Origin: Sphingobacteriales bacterium
Lineage (GTDB): Bacteria > Bacteroidota > Bacteroidia > UKL13-3
Direction of reading: 5' to 3'
Assembly (NCBI GenBank): GCA_021299635.1
Contig: JAJTFA010000001.1
Location: forward strand, 409,842-473,841
DNA length: 64,000 nt
Shown: positions 47,832 to 58,253 of the stretch, piece after piece
Position numbering within the stretch: the stretch's first letter is position 1
Layout of the letters: each line of letters opens with the position of its first letter
Translations under genes and position numbers: made by a program
The notes under the pieces: generated by a model
Databases searched by the model: none
Told to the model about the DNA's origin: nothing
What the model saw: only the letters and a program-made list of their open reading frames with translations

Positions 47832-48710
47832 TTATAACGCAGCAGTTATCGCCTCTTTATGAATTTTTTTAACTAAACCTTGCAGCACATTTCCAGGGCC
47901 ACATTCAATAAACTGTGTTGCTCCGTCTGCTACCATCTGCTGCACACTTTGGGTCCATTTAACTGGTGCTGTTAGTTGTGCTATTAGATTTTGTTTAATA
48001 GCTGATGTGTCTGTTTCTGCTTTGGCAGTTACATTCTGATATACCGGGCAAACAGGAGTAGAAAAATTTGTCGAAAGAATTGCTTCCTGCAACTCCAGCC
48101 TTGCAGGTTCCATTAATGGAGAGTGAAATGCACCGCCAACCGGCAGCACCAGCGCTCTTTTGGCTCCGGCAGATTTTAGCAATTCGCAGGCTTTATTAAT
48201 CCCATTGATACTTCCGGATATTACAAGCTGCCCCGGGCAATTATAATTTGCAGCTACGACCACATCATCCGTTATAGTTGCACAAATTTCCTCAACTTTT
48301 GAATCATCTAAGCCCAGAACCGCTGCCATTGTAGATGGCTGCATTTCACATGCTTTTTGCATAGCTAGTGCACGTTTGTAAACGAGCATGAGTCCGTCTG
48401 AATAGGTTAGGGTTTTATTTGCAACCAATGCAGAGAACTCTCCAAGAGAGTGGCCTGCCACCATATCAGGCTTAAAGTGTTCGCCTGCAGTAAGTGCTTT
48501 AATTACAGAATGAATAAAAATAGCAGGCTGGGTTACTTTGGTTTGTTTCAACTCTTCGTCTGAGCCATTAAACATTAGATCAGTAATACTAAACCCAAGC
48601 AATTCATTTGCCTGCTCAAATAACTCATTTGCCTGTTTTATGCTTTCAAATAACTCTTTGCCCATGCCCGTAAACTGCGAGCCTTGACCTGGGAAAACAT
48701 ATGCTTTCAT
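47832..48710 (-). CDS. fabD: Malonyl-CoA:ACP transacylase
   Basis: 292 residues. It moves malonyl groups from CoA to acyl carrier protein for fatty-acid synthesis. Motifs: YVFPGQGSQFTGMGKEL, GHSLGEFSALVA with nucleophile Ser at about residue 92, and the His partner in GGAFHSPLM near 195. The C-terminal FIECGPGNVLQGLVKKI is also standard. It is monocistronic as far as can be seen: the closest gene upstream (a lipoprotein) is 94 bp away in the same direction. Confidence 0.97.
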   Translation of the reverse strand: MKAYVFPGQGSQFTGMGKELFESIKQANELFEQANELLGFSITDLMFNGSDEELKQTKVTQPAIFIHSVIKALTAGEHFKPDMVAGHSLGEFSALVANKTLTYSDGLMLVYKRALAMQKACEMQPSTMAAVLGLDDSKVEEICATITDDVVVAANYNCPGQLVISGSINGINKACELLKSAGAKRALVLPVGGAFHSPLMEPARLELQEAILSTNFSTPVCPVYQNVTAKAETDTSAIKQNLIAQLTAPVKWTQSVQQMVADGATQFIECGPGNVLQGLVKKIHKEAITAAL

Positions 48711-48804
48711 TCAATAGGTATTAAGATTTTTAGTAGGAATATGCATCAATGGTAAGGATGCTGAATTTAATTAGCACCAGGAAAAATTGGCAGGAAGATG
48801 TGGT

Positions 48805-49428
48805 TTATCTAAATGCCTTTAAATCTTCTAGAGCCTTAATAAAATCGTCCATAGAGATGGTATGTTTGCGCTTACCAACCCAAATATCACAAGATAAGGG
48901 CTCATTTTGGTTTCCGGTTTTTGGGAAACTTAGATAAATACCATGAGCAAATGAATAATCTATATAAACCACCTCACCGGAATTGGGTTTAGCTTTCATG
49001 TATCTGTTTTTTATAGAAGGCCAATTAGCAAGAAACATATTACAATTTTCGGCAGGGATGTGGGCAAAATAAATGGATAAGTCGCCTAATTGTCTTATAA
49101 AGTCATTCCCTCTTACACGGTTATATAAATCAGTTACGTCAAAATGATAAAGACTATCATACATCATAAATGGTTTGGCAACTTTGTGTGAGCCAATTAC
49201 CAAATATTTGGCACTATCTTGAGCAAATGCAACCAGTTCCAATTGTGATTTTTTTACTGATTCCTGTTTTCTGAAAAGTAGTTTTGTCCTGCTTTCGGTA
49301 GTTTGTCCGTAGCTATGTTTTTCTACATTATTCTTAATGTAGTAGTCGTAAACATTTGTAACTGAACTGCTGCAAGCGGAAAGACAAGCAATAATTATAA
49401 ATGAAATGAGTACCTGAAATATCTTCAT
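48805..49428 (-). CDS. Hypothetical lipoprotein
   Basis: 207 residues with lipoprotein signal MKIFQVLISFIIIACLSAC (Cys19 in LSAC). The mature part begins SSSVTNVYDYYIKNN and contains FVIRQLG-like FIRQLGDLSIYFAHIP, YIDYSFAHGIYLSFP and a C-terminal acidic end. I do not recognise the family. The minus strand upstream carries CAAATATA at 49449-49456 (TATATTTG), a fit to TAnnTTTG, without a clear -33 box. Confidence 0.75.
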   Translation of the reverse strand: MKIFQVLISFIIIACLSACSSSVTNVYDYYIKNNVEKHSYGQTTESRTKLLFRKQESVKKSQLELVAFAQDSAKYLVIGSHKVAKPFMMYDSLYHFDVTDLYNRVRGNDFIRQLGDLSIYFAHIPAENCNMFLANWPSIKNRYMKAKPNSGEVVYIDYSFAHGIYLSFPKTGNQNEPLSCDIWVGKRKHTISMDDFIKALEDLKAFR

Positions 49429-49521
49429 GTGGTTTATACTTTATGTATCAAATATACTGAAATAGATAACAAAAAAACCAGACCTTATCACAAAACTTCA
49501 TTTTATGTGGATATGCTACGC

Positions 49522-49947
49522 TTACTCTCCATAATACTCTACAAATTGCCTTTCGGTTTCATAGAGTTTGATACAATGCAATTGACCCCTGTCAATATGG
49601 GGCTCCAGCTGATTCCATATTTCAACCACCAGATTTTCTATGGATGCCATCTTGCCTTTCATAAAGTCTACATCTTCATTGATATTTTGGTGATCCAGTT
49701 TATCGATGATATATGTATGCATGAGCTTTTTAAGTTTCTTCAAATCAATCACCATTCCTGTTTCCGGGTCAGCTTCTCCTTTTACCGTTACGTAAATATC
49801 AAAATTATGCCCATGAAAATGCTTATTGGCACATTTGCCAAAAAACGCTTCATTCTGTTCATCAGTCCAGTTTGGATTGTAAAGGCGGTGGGCGGCATTA
49901 AAATGCTCCTTGCGGGTTATATAAACGGTTTTTTTACGATTGTTCAT
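49522..49947 (-). CDS. queD: 6-carboxytetrahydropterin synthase (QueD/PTPS family)
   Basis: 141 residues of the pyruvoyltetrahydropterin synthase fold: zinc His in FNAAHRL and HFHGHNFDI, the catalytic Cys in FGKCANKHFHGH, and the active-site Glu in KLYETERQF. QueD converts dihydroneopterin triphosphate to carboxytetrahydropterin in queuosine and 7-deazaguanine synthesis. A biopterin-type PTPS role is possible, but the short bacterial form and the CxxxHGH motif favour QueD. A TAnnTTTG-like TATATTTG lies upstream at 49967-49974. No other queuosine genes are in the window. Confidence 0.88.
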   Translation of the reverse strand: MNNRKKTVYITRKEHFNAAHRLYNPNWTDEQNEAFFGKCANKHFHGHNFDIYVTVKGEADPETGMVIDLKKLKKLMHTYIIDKLDHQNINEDVDFMKGKMASIENLVVEIWNQLEPHIDRGQLHCIKLYETERQFVEYYGE

Positions 49948-49997
49948 CCGAGTAAAAATCGAGTGGCAAATATAGGAATACTTATTGGCTTTCCACT

Positions 49998-50032
49998 TTT
50001 GAAGGCAAATAATGCCAGAATCGCTATTTTTG
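49998..50032 (+). promoter_or_regulatory. Probable promoter for the hldD-kinase-OMP operon
   Basis: TTTG (49998-50001), 23 bp, TATTTTTG (50025-50032) just 19 bp before the hldD ATG. The -7 box is an exact match; the spacing is at the long end of the known range. Confidence 0.5.
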
Positions 50033-50051
50033 AACGCATAAGCAAATAAAA

Positions 50052-51017
50052 ATGATAGTTATTACAGGAGCTGAAGGGTTTATAGGCAGTTGTCTGGTTG
50101 CTCATTTAAATGAGCTGGGTTATTACGATCTGGTTCTGGTAGATGATTTCAGTGCAGGTAATCGGGCTAAAAATCTTGAGAATAAACAATACCGGGAGAA
50201 AATAAACCGGAAGGATTTCTTTGTTTGGATGCAGAAAAACGAAAATTTGATACAGTTTGTTTTTCATATTGGTGCAAAAACTGATACAACCGAAAAAGAC
50301 GAAAGTATTTTTAAGGAGCTCAATTTAGATTTCTCTAAAATGCTATGGAATTACTGTGTAGAATTTGGGCTGCCTTTGGTTTATGCCTCATCTGCTGCAA
50401 CTTATGGTGATGGTAGCTTTGGTTACGATGATGAAGAGTCCGCCTTAGGTCAACTTAAGCCCATGAATCCCTATGGAATTTCTAAAAATGAATTTGATAA
50501 ATGGGTATTGTTGCAACCACAAAAGCCATTTTTTTGGGCAGGTTTAAAGTTTTTCAATGTATATGGGCCTAATGAATACCATAAAGGGCGCATGGCATCA
50601 GTAATATTACATGCTTTTCAGCAGGTGAACGAGGCAGGTAAAATTACATTGTTTAAATCACACAGAGCCGAATATGCTGATGGTGAGCAGAAGCGTGATT
50701 TTATTTACGTTAAGGATTTAACAGATGTTTGCATCTTCTTTATGCATGATCGCAAGCACAGCGGCCTATATAATCTCGGAACCGGATCTGCCCGCACATG
50801 GAATGATCTTGCTGCAGCCATCTTTAATGCAATGAATAAGGAGGTAGCTATATCTTACATAGATATTCCGGAGGATATAAGAAATACCTATCAATATTTT
50901 ACTTGTGCCAATATGCAAAAATTACGTAATGCCGGTTATTCAAGGCCTTTTACCGATATTGAAGCAGGGATAGAAGATTACGTTAGGAATTATTTAGAAC
51001 CACACTTGTATTGGTAA
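50052..51017 (+). CDS. hldD: ADP-L-glycero-D-manno-heptose 6-epimerase
   Basis: 321 residues, an extended SDR beginning MIVITGAEGFIGSCLVAHL, with VFHIGAKTDTTEKDE, YASSAATYGDGSFGY, the catalytic YGISKNEFD, and FFNVYGPNEYHKGRMAS that is typical of HldD. It makes the heptose precursor of the lipopolysaccharide core. The gene ends inside the start of the downstream histidine kinase (7-bp overlap), and a likely promoter lies just upstream. A lipopolysaccharide link for the operon is an inference from this gene only. Confidence 0.94.
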   Translation: MIVITGAEGFIGSCLVAHLNELGYYDLVLVDDFSAGNRAKNLENKQYREKINRKDFFVWMQKNENLIQFVFHIGAKTDTTEKDESIFKELNLDFSKMLWNYCVEFGLPLVYASSAATYGDGSFGYDDEESALGQLKPMNPYGISKNEFDKWVLLQPQKPFFWAGLKFFNVYGPNEYHKGRMASVILHAFQQVNEAGKITLFKSHRAEYADGEQKRDFIYVKDLTDVCIFFMHDRKHSGLYNLGTGSARTWNDLAAAIFNAMNKEVAISYIDIPEDIRNTYQYFTCANMQKLRNAGYSRPFTDIEAGIEDYVRNYLEPHLYW

Positions 51018-54000
51018 GAAGTATTAAAAAATATTGGATTCAGCTAGCAATGGTTATACCTATTTTGGTAGCCATGCTCTGGTATGAACAATACCGCCTC
51101 AAGGATACCGAATCACAGTTAATTGATGCATATGCAAGAGTTCAACAAGTACTGATTGATAAGGAACTTGAGTTCATTAACCTTATTCAAATTACTTTTG
51201 CCGACACCACAAACCTGCAGCGTAACTGGAGAGAGTGGAATGAACAGTTGAATGAAACCGGTATCAGTGCATGCATCTTCAAAAATGACACTTTGCACCT
51301 ATGGACCGATAATCATATTTATCTAAAATACCCTGCAGATAAAATTATTGAAGGTACTGGCTTTATTACTGCTGCAAACGGACACTATTTTACTTTTCGT
51401 CAGAAAAGAGGCACGTACACCTATGTATTTTTGTATTGCTTAAAGAATGAGTATCCATTTCGCAATCAGTACATCGAAAATTATTTCAGTAAGGAACTCG
51501 ACTTTCTAAAGGATGCGTTCTTTCTTTCAAAACCTGTTGAAGGTTTTTATGATGTTACAAGTTTGGCAGGGAAGTATCTGTTTTCAATACAAATATTTGG
51601 TTTTACTAAGTATACACCTTTATGGCTCGTAGCTATTTTGGTATTTTTATTGTTATACCTGTTTGCTTTAATACACATGCTCGGCAGGGTATTTATTAAA
51701 AAATATTTATGGCTTACCAGCATTGCATTTTTTGGGTTGTTTGGTTACCTGCGCTGGATGAATATCTTCTATCATGCACCCTTTTTTCTTTATCGCCTAA
51801 AACTTTTTGATCCATCTGTTTATGCTTCTTCCATTTGGTTTCCTTCCTTAGGTGATTTACTGATTGACAGTGCAATCATACTTTGGTACCTGATACTATT
51901 GGAAAGTCGAAGTAATCAACTGAAGCGTTCTGTGCAGGCCGGCCGAGCAAATATTTTTAGCATTCTTTCTCATGGTGTACTTAGTTTTTTAGCATCCTAT
52001 GCAGTTATCAGTTCAATAAAAAGCATTACAGTTGACTCTCAAATATCTTTTGATATCAATAATTTCTTTACCATCAATTTCTTCACCTATGTGGGTCTGG
52101 TGGTAACGATTATTCAGCTGCTTTCAGTTTACTTTATTAATCGCAATTTTGCCCGAGTTGCTCGATTGTCATACGATAGTAGGGCAATACTTATCCTATC
52201 GATTCTTTTTGCTTCGTATTTATTCATAATGACATTTGTTTCGAGTCACGATTGGTTTCTGGCAATAGTGGTAATATTGCTCAATGCATCATTTATTTCA
52301 TTCAAATCTATACAGATTAAACTTAACAGATTTCAGCAATATTTTATTGTAATACTTATCATTTCTGCAACATCGGCTGTTTGCATTAATCATTGGCTTG
52401 ATGAGAAAGAAAAAGAGGCACGAAAACTTTACGCAGTAAAACTTATTTCTCAAAACGATATCACAACAGATTTTTATCTTCGGAATATTGAGAAAAAAAT
52501 TAAAGCTGATGAGTATATAAGCGATTATTTTATTAATCCGCTAATTGCCAAAGGTCAGTTTGAGAAACGCATACGGCAGCTCTATTTTACTGGCTATCTT
52601 TCTAGGTTTGACGTAAATATTTATGATTTTGATTCTGCAGGTTATCATTTCAAGCAAAGGAATGAGTTTGGTTTTAACCAGCTTAATGGTATTTATAACA
52701 AGGGTACTATTGAAACCAAAAACCGCAGTTTTAGATACATTAATAGCACAGCTGAGGCTAAATCGTATTTGGGTAAATTTATGATTACCCGAGCAGGTCA
52801 TATTAGTGGGTTTCTTTACGTATATATTAAGCCTAAATTAATCCAAGATGAAAATCGTTTTGATGAATTGTTGATTGAAGGCTACCGTAAACGCAGGAAT
52901 AATGTACAGTATTCATATGCTGTTTATAAAGATAAAAACCTAGTGTACCAGAGTGGCGATTATCCATATCGTATCACAAATACTTGGGGCGAAAGTGAGA
53001 ATACTTATAAGTTTTTTGAGGAAAATGATTTCGAGCATTTGCTCTATACCGATAAGCAGCCGCTTACCATAGTGGTGAGTAAGCCATCTGCAATAGTGCC
53101 GCAGTCTATTGGTTTGTTCTCGTTTATTTTTACTTTCTGTACGGTTACGCTCATCTTTGTACTTTTTGCCTATGTTGGTGTAAATGCCCGTATTCTAAGA
53201 AAGTATAAGCTATTTAATAATCGCATAACACAGCGGATACAACGCATATTCAATCGCCTTTTAATGATTGAAACACCTGAAATTTTATATATCAGAACTC
53301 GTATTCAGATTTCCATTATCTTTATTCTATTTCTAACACTAATTTTCAGTGGGTATTTTACCATTTCTTTTACTACACAGAAGTATAACAATAGGCAGAA
53401 GGAACGCTTGATGAAGAAAATGCGCAACGTGGTACTCGCTTTTGAAAATGAGAAGGTAAAGGACATGAATTGGGATAGGAGTGGTGAACTGGAGGCGCTT
53501 GTTAATCAAATTGCCGACTTTTATGATACTGATATATCTTTGTTTGATAAGAATGGGGAGCTTATAGCCTCTAGCATTTATAAAATTTATGATGAAGGTG
53601 TCGTAGCGGGACTTATTGATCCCTTTGCTTATTATCATCTGTGTTTGTTAAAGGAGTCTCAGTTTATTCAATCTGAAAATATTGTTCGACTCAATTTCGA
53701 AGCAGCCTATGCTCCGGTATTTAAAAATAAATCTCAAGTGCTGGGTTACCTTCAGTTGCCATATTTTAATCAGCAGGTTGATTTATATGCAGAAATTTCT
53801 TCTGTTGTGGTAGGCTTTATCAATTTATATGTGGTGTTGTTTATTATTATCGGAGTGATTGCGTACTTGGTCTCAAGAAATATTTCTTATCCTCTTACAT
53901 TAATTCAACAAAAACTATCTAAAACCGAACTGGGGCAGAACAATGAACCAATTATTTGGCAGCGCGATGATGAAATTGGCGAACTTGTTAAACAGTACAA

Positions 54001-54718
54001 TTATATGATTACGGCATTGGAGCGAAGCGCACACAAATTGGCTGAAAAGGAAAGAGAAGGCGCATGGCGAGAGATTGCGCGGCAGATTGCACATGAAATT
54101 AAGAACCCGCTTACGCCCATGAAACTGAGTATACAACATTTGCAGCGTGCCTTTAGAAATAATGATGCTGATTTGGGTGATAAAATTAATCGAACCACTC
54201 AACTGCTCATACAGCAAATTGATACGCTAAGTAATCTTGCCAATGAGTTTTCATCTTTTGCAAAAATGCCTGCACCCAACTTTGAGCGTCTTGATGTTTG
54301 TGAAGCCATTCAGCAGGTCGTTGATTTATATGCTACAACCGATGAAGCCAAGATAGAATTGAACTGCAAGGTGCAATCCGAATTATGGTTCGACAGGTCA
54401 TACTTTAATCGAATTATTACCAATTTGTTAAAAAATGCCTTACAGGCTATCCCGGAAAACAGGCAAGGTTTGGTTCAGATTTTTGCCTATGAAACAGATC
54501 AAGAATGTATTGTAGAGGTAAAAGACAATGGGAGTGGTATGTCAGAAGATCAGGCAGCTCATATTTTTAAACCTTATTTCAGTACAAAAATCAGTGGAAT
54601 GGGCTTGGGGCTGCCCATTATTAAAAGTATGATAGAAAGCGGAAGTGGAAGTATTTCTTTTGTTACACAAAAAGATGAAGGTACAACGTTTACTATAAAA
54701 CTACCTAAACTCCAGTAA
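51011..54718 (+). CDS. Large multi-membrane-span sensor histidine kinase, NtrY-like
   Basis: 1235 residues. The first part has one N-terminal membrane segment, a predicted outside loop, then a cluster of about eight or nine hydrophobic segments (residues about 200-475), another extracytoplasmic region, and two more membrane segments flanking a sensor-like domain. After the last one come a HAMP-like linker, the phosphate-accepting His (REIARQIAHEIKNPLTPMK, His1028), and the ATP-binding domain with NLLKNALQAI, DNGSGM, and GMGLGLPIIKSM. A TTG start overlaps hldD by 7 bp; an ATG at 51050 is the alternative. No response regulator is adjacent. It overlaps the next gene in TAATG. Confidence 0.9.
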   Translation: MVRSIKKYWIQLAMVIPILVAMLWYEQYRLKDTESQLIDAYARVQQVLIDKELEFINLIQITFADTTNLQRNWREWNEQLNETGISACIFKNDTLHLWTDNHIYLKYPADKIIEGTGFITAANGHYFTFRQKRGTYTYVFLYCLKNEYPFRNQYIENYFSKELDFLKDAFFLSKPVEGFYDVTSLAGKYLFSIQIFGFTKYTPLWLVAILVFLLLYLFALIHMLGRVFIKKYLWLTSIAFFGLFGYLRWMNIFYHAPFFLYRLKLFDPSVYASSIWFPSLGDLLIDSAIILWYLILLESRSNQLKRSVQAGRANIFSILSHGVLSFLASYAVISSIKSITVDSQISFDINNFFTINFFTYVGLVVTIIQLLSVYFINRNFARVARLSYDSRAILILSILFASYLFIMTFVSSHDWFLAIVVILLNASFISFKSIQIKLNRFQQYFIVILIISATSAVCINHWLDEKEKEARKLYAVKLISQNDITTDFYLRNIEKKIKADEYISDYFINPLIAKGQFEKRIRQLYFTGYLSRFDVNIYDFDSAGYHFKQRNEFGFNQLNGIYNKGTIETKNRSFRYINSTAEAKSYLGKFMITRAGHISGFLYVYIKPKLIQDENRFDELLIEGYRKRRNNVQYSYAVYKDKNLVYQSGDYPYRITNTWGESENTYKFFEENDFEHLLYTDKQPLTIVVSKPSAIVPQSIGLFSFIFTFCTVTLIFVLFAYVGVNARILRKYKLFNNRITQRIQRIFNRLLMIETPEILYIRTRIQISIIFILFLTLIFSGYFTISFTTQKYNNRQKERLMKKMRNVVLAFENEKVKDMNWDRSGELEALVNQIADFYDTDISLFDKNGELIASSIYKIYDEGVVAGLIDPFAYYHLCLLKESQFIQSENIVRLNFEAAYAPVFKNKSQVLGYLQLPYFNQQVDLYAEISSVVVGFINLYVVLFIIIGVIAYLVSRNISYPLTLIQQKLSKTELGQNNEPIIWQRDDEIGELVKQYNYMITALERSAHKLAEKEREGAWREIARQIAHEIKNPLTPMKLSIQHLQRAFRNNDADLGDKINRTTQLLIQQIDTLSNLANEFSSFAKMPAPNFERLDVCEAIQQVVDLYATTDEAKIELNCKVQSELWFDRSYFNRIITNLLKNALQAIPENRQGLVQIFAYETDQECIVEVKDNGSGMSEDQAAHIFKPYFSTKISGMGLGLPIIKSMIESGSGSISFVTQKDEGTTFTIKLPKLQ

Positions 54719-57700
54719 TGTCATTACGGGTAAAACCTTTTTTGTTTTTGCTGCTTGCAGCCTTGTTCGTTTTAAAAAGTTCTGCTCAACACTCACTTAA
54801 TCAACGAGTTGGTCAATTGCTAATTGGCTCTGATACAACCAAAATAGATACTGCAGTGATCATTAAAGGCACTTTCAGCCTTCAAGCCAAAGATAAAGTT
54901 TTAAAAGAAGGGGTTGATTATCAATTAAATTATTCCAAGGCGCTATTAATTACATCTGCTCAGTATCGTACTCAATTGCTTTATTATTCCTATAGGGTGT
55001 CTGTTTATCCTCTCATGCAGGTTTATCAAAACAAATCTACTTCGCTCATTAATCCGGAGTTTCAAATAATCAGGAATCCTTTTGTTTATACACCCAATTC
55101 GCGGCAGGAAGAATTGTTTAGTCGTGATGGTTTAAAAATGAATGGTAGTTTGTCTCGTGGCCTATCTTTTGGTAACAATCAAAATGTTGTTCTTAATGCC
55201 AATCTAAATTTGCAATTGGCAGGACGATTGCAGAATGATATAGATGTTTTAGCTGCAATCAGTGATGAAAACAATCCCATTCAACCCGAAGGAAACACCC
55301 AACAGTTGCAAGATTTTGATAAAGTATTTATTAGGCTAAGCAAGAATAAAACGAGTTTAACCGTTGGCGATTTTGAAATGACAAGACCGGATAACAGTTA
55401 TTTTATGAATTACTTCAAAAAGTCGCGTGGCGGGCAGTTTTATACCTCGCTAAAATCGGGTAAGCAGGCTACCATTCAATTGGGAGGAGGAGCTGCCATT
55501 TCTCGAGGGCGATTTGCAAGAAATGTTATTCAGGGTATTGAAGGCAATCAGGGGCCTTATCGATTAAGCGGTGCCAATAATGAATTGTTTATTATTCTTA
55601 TTTCGGGAACCGAGGCGGTTTATCTTGATGGTCAGCGACTGGTTCGGGGAGAACAAAATGATTATGTAATAGATTACAATAGTGGCGAAATTACATTTAT
55701 GCCAAGAAGGGTTATAACACAATATAGCCGCATTGTAGTCGAGTTTCAATATAGCGATAGAAATTTTGCCCGTTCTGTAGTGCATACAAATGCCGAATAT
55801 CATCATCATCGTTTCCGTATACGTTTCAATTATTTTACAGAGCAGGATGATCCGGATCAACCGTTTTTACAAAATCTAACCGATAGCAATAAACGCATAT
55901 TGGCAGCAGCAGGAGATAACCTAAACGAAGCACTTGCCCCCAGCGAAGCTCCTACCAATGTATTTGCCATTAATAAAATAGTATACCGAAAATTAGATAC
56001 ACTAGGGTTTCAGGGCGTGTTTGTTCATGCAACTACTGATGGAAACGATACTCAGTTTTTTGAGGTGAGATTTAGTTTTGTGGGTAAGGGTAAAGGTGAT
56101 TATGTGCAGTCGGAATCATCAGCAAACGGAAGGGTATTTAAGTGGGTTGCACCTGTTGCAGGTATAAAGCAGGGTGATTATGCTCCGGTGGTGCAATTGG
56201 TTAGCCCAAAGCGATTACAAATGCTTTCATTGGGTACAGATTTAATGCTGTTAAAAAATACCACACTGAGCGTAGAACTTGCCAGAAGCGATTATGATAA
56301 AAATCGCTATTCAGATAAGGATAAGGCGGATGATGTTGGATATGGCTTAAAAACCGGCATTACTCATACCATTAAATTACAGCAGAAGGAAAACAATTAC
56401 TGGTTTTTAAAAACGGAGGCAGGACATGAATTTGTAGATAAGCAATTCAGATATGTGGAGCGCTATCGAAATGTAGAGTTTGACAGATTATGGAACAGAT
56501 TACTCAATAATACGCAAACTGCTGATACAGGATATGAAGAGCATATTGTTTCTTTTCACACATCATTAAATCATCAGCAAAAGGGTAAAATTTACTTTCA
56601 GTCGGGTTATTATAATAGGCAAGGTACGTTTAACGGCTGGCAACAATCTGCAGGAATGCAATTACATCATAAAAAAAACCACTTATCAGCAGAAACAGAG
56701 TGGCTCGATACGCGCAATACAACAAGCAATATCAAGTATAGCAATGAAACCCGGAAGCACCGAATGGATTATGGCAGACAAATTTGGCGCATAATTACCG
56801 GTATCAGATATGAAACAGAGCGAAGCAGTTTTAATAAAGGAACAGATAGCCTATTGCAAGGTAGTTTCGCCTTTAATCAGTATACATTTTATATGAACAA
56901 TACTGATACTGGTGCGCTCACCTACTCAATAGAATACAGCCAACGTGAAGATTTTCTGCCTCGCAGCAGTGAGTTTAAATCAAGTACACTTGGAAAAAAT
57001 TTAAATAGCAGTATTTTACTTACACAACAAAACTCTAACAGGCTAACAGCAAATCTTACTTATCGTGAATTTCAAATTCGTGATACAGGGCTTGTTCAGT
57101 TGCAACCTGAAAATACAATACTCATGCGTATGGAGTATGATTATGGATTTTTGAAACGCGTATTTACTGCCAATACCTATTACGCTGTTGGAAAAGGAAA
57201 TGAGTTAAGAAGAGACTTTCAATTTCTGGAAATTCCTCCCGGGCAGGGTGTATATGTTTGGCGTGATTTTAACCGAGATGGTTTGCAAGGATTAAATGAA
57301 TTTGTGGTGGCATCCGGTATCGAAAGAAATCAGGCTAATTTTATCAAGATATTTCTGCCTACCAATTCATCCTTAAGGGTACAAACCAATCAGTTTAACC
57401 AAACCCTTACTATCAATCCGGCTTCAGTTTGGGCGGGCAAGCATGGATTCAAACGATTTTTATCAAGGTGGTATAATCAAACTGCATTAAAGCTTGATAG
57501 AAAAACGATTTCATCTGATGATTTGGAATTTCTAAATCCGTTTGAGTTTAATTTTACAGATAGCATTATTGTATCAAATGCATCATTAATACGAAATGCA
57601 CTATTCTATAATCGTACAGATCCGGTTTTTGGATTTGACCTCAACATTACTGAAAGTAGAAACAAAACTTTTCAGACAAATGGATTTGATGGCAGGCAGC

Positions 57701-58224
57701 GCAGGGAGCGGGGAGGAAATATCAGATGGAATTTTACGAGTAGTTGGGGCATTACCATGTCTTACCAATATGGAATTAGGTCTTACACATCAGACTTTTT
57801 CAGCACAAACAACTACAGTTATGTTTTTAATGAGGCAAAGCCAAGAATTGTTTATCAGTTAACTTCTAATATCCGTGCCACTATTCTTTACAGCTATTTC
57901 ACCGGGGCAAACAAAGCTGAACTTGGAAGTGAAAAAGGTGTAAATCAGGAGATGGGTTTGGAGTTGCGTTATAATGCCGCCAAGCAGGGCGTGCTTAACG
58001 CCAGATTCAGCTATTTTAATGTAAAGTACGATGGTGATATTTCTTCACCACTAGGCTATGATATGATGCAGGGTTTAACTGCAGGAGAAAATATGGTTTG
58101 GAATATCAGTTTTCAGCAAAGGTTAGGAACTAACCTTCAGATTAATGTAAATTATGATGGCAGAAAATCCGGTAATCAAAATGCCATTCATATCGGCAGG
58201 ATGGAAGCCAGGTATGTATTTTAG
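54718..58224 (+). CDS. Large outer-membrane beta-barrel protein of unknown function
   Basis: 1168 residues: signal peptide (MSLRVKPFLFLLLAALFVLKSSAQ, cut near residue 24), a leading region with paired strand segments (GVDYQLNYSKALLITS), then a very long strand-rich part with many aromatic girdle residues, ending GRMEARYVF, a typical last barrel strand. No TonB box or plug was evident to me. The N-terminal part contains a repeated strand-turn pattern (LDGQRLVRGEQNDYVIDYNS, GEITFMPRR) as in surface or gliding-related proteins. Its start codon overlaps the kinase stop codon, so it is translationally coupled to the kinase. I know of no assigned function. Confidence 0.82.
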   Translation: MSLRVKPFLFLLLAALFVLKSSAQHSLNQRVGQLLIGSDTTKIDTAVIIKGTFSLQAKDKVLKEGVDYQLNYSKALLITSAQYRTQLLYYSYRVSVYPLMQVYQNKSTSLINPEFQIIRNPFVYTPNSRQEELFSRDGLKMNGSLSRGLSFGNNQNVVLNANLNLQLAGRLQNDIDVLAAISDENNPIQPEGNTQQLQDFDKVFIRLSKNKTSLTVGDFEMTRPDNSYFMNYFKKSRGGQFYTSLKSGKQATIQLGGGAAISRGRFARNVIQGIEGNQGPYRLSGANNELFIILISGTEAVYLDGQRLVRGEQNDYVIDYNSGEITFMPRRVITQYSRIVVEFQYSDRNFARSVVHTNAEYHHHRFRIRFNYFTEQDDPDQPFLQNLTDSNKRILAAAGDNLNEALAPSEAPTNVFAINKIVYRKLDTLGFQGVFVHATTDGNDTQFFEVRFSFVGKGKGDYVQSESSANGRVFKWVAPVAGIKQGDYAPVVQLVSPKRLQMLSLGTDLMLLKNTTLSVELARSDYDKNRYSDKDKADDVGYGLKTGITHTIKLQQKENNYWFLKTEAGHEFVDKQFRYVERYRNVEFDRLWNRLLNNTQTADTGYEEHIVSFHTSLNHQQKGKIYFQSGYYNRQGTFNGWQQSAGMQLHHKKNHLSAETEWLDTRNTTSNIKYSNETRKHRMDYGRQIWRIITGIRYETERSSFNKGTDSLLQGSFAFNQYTFYMNNTDTGALTYSIEYSQREDFLPRSSEFKSSTLGKNLNSSILLTQQNSNRLTANLTYREFQIRDTGLVQLQPENTILMRMEYDYGFLKRVFTANTYYAVGKGNELRRDFQFLEIPPGQGVYVWRDFNRDGLQGLNEFVVASGIERNQANFIKIFLPTNSSLRVQTNQFNQTLTINPASVWAGKHGFKRFLSRWYNQTALKLDRKTISSDDLEFLNPFEFNFTDSIIVSNASLIRNALFYNRTDPVFGFDLNITESRNKTFQTNGFDGRQRRERGGNIRWNFTSSWGITMSYQYGIRSYTSDFFSTNNYSYVFNEAKPRIVYQLTSNIRATILYSYFTGANKAELGSEKGVNQEMGLELRYNAAKQGVLNARFSYFNVKYDGDISSPLGYDMMQGLTAGENMVWNISFQQRLGTNLQINVNYDGRKSGNQNAIHIGRMEARYVF

Positions 58225-58253
58225 AAAATCCGTTTGCCAATTCTGATTTGTTA

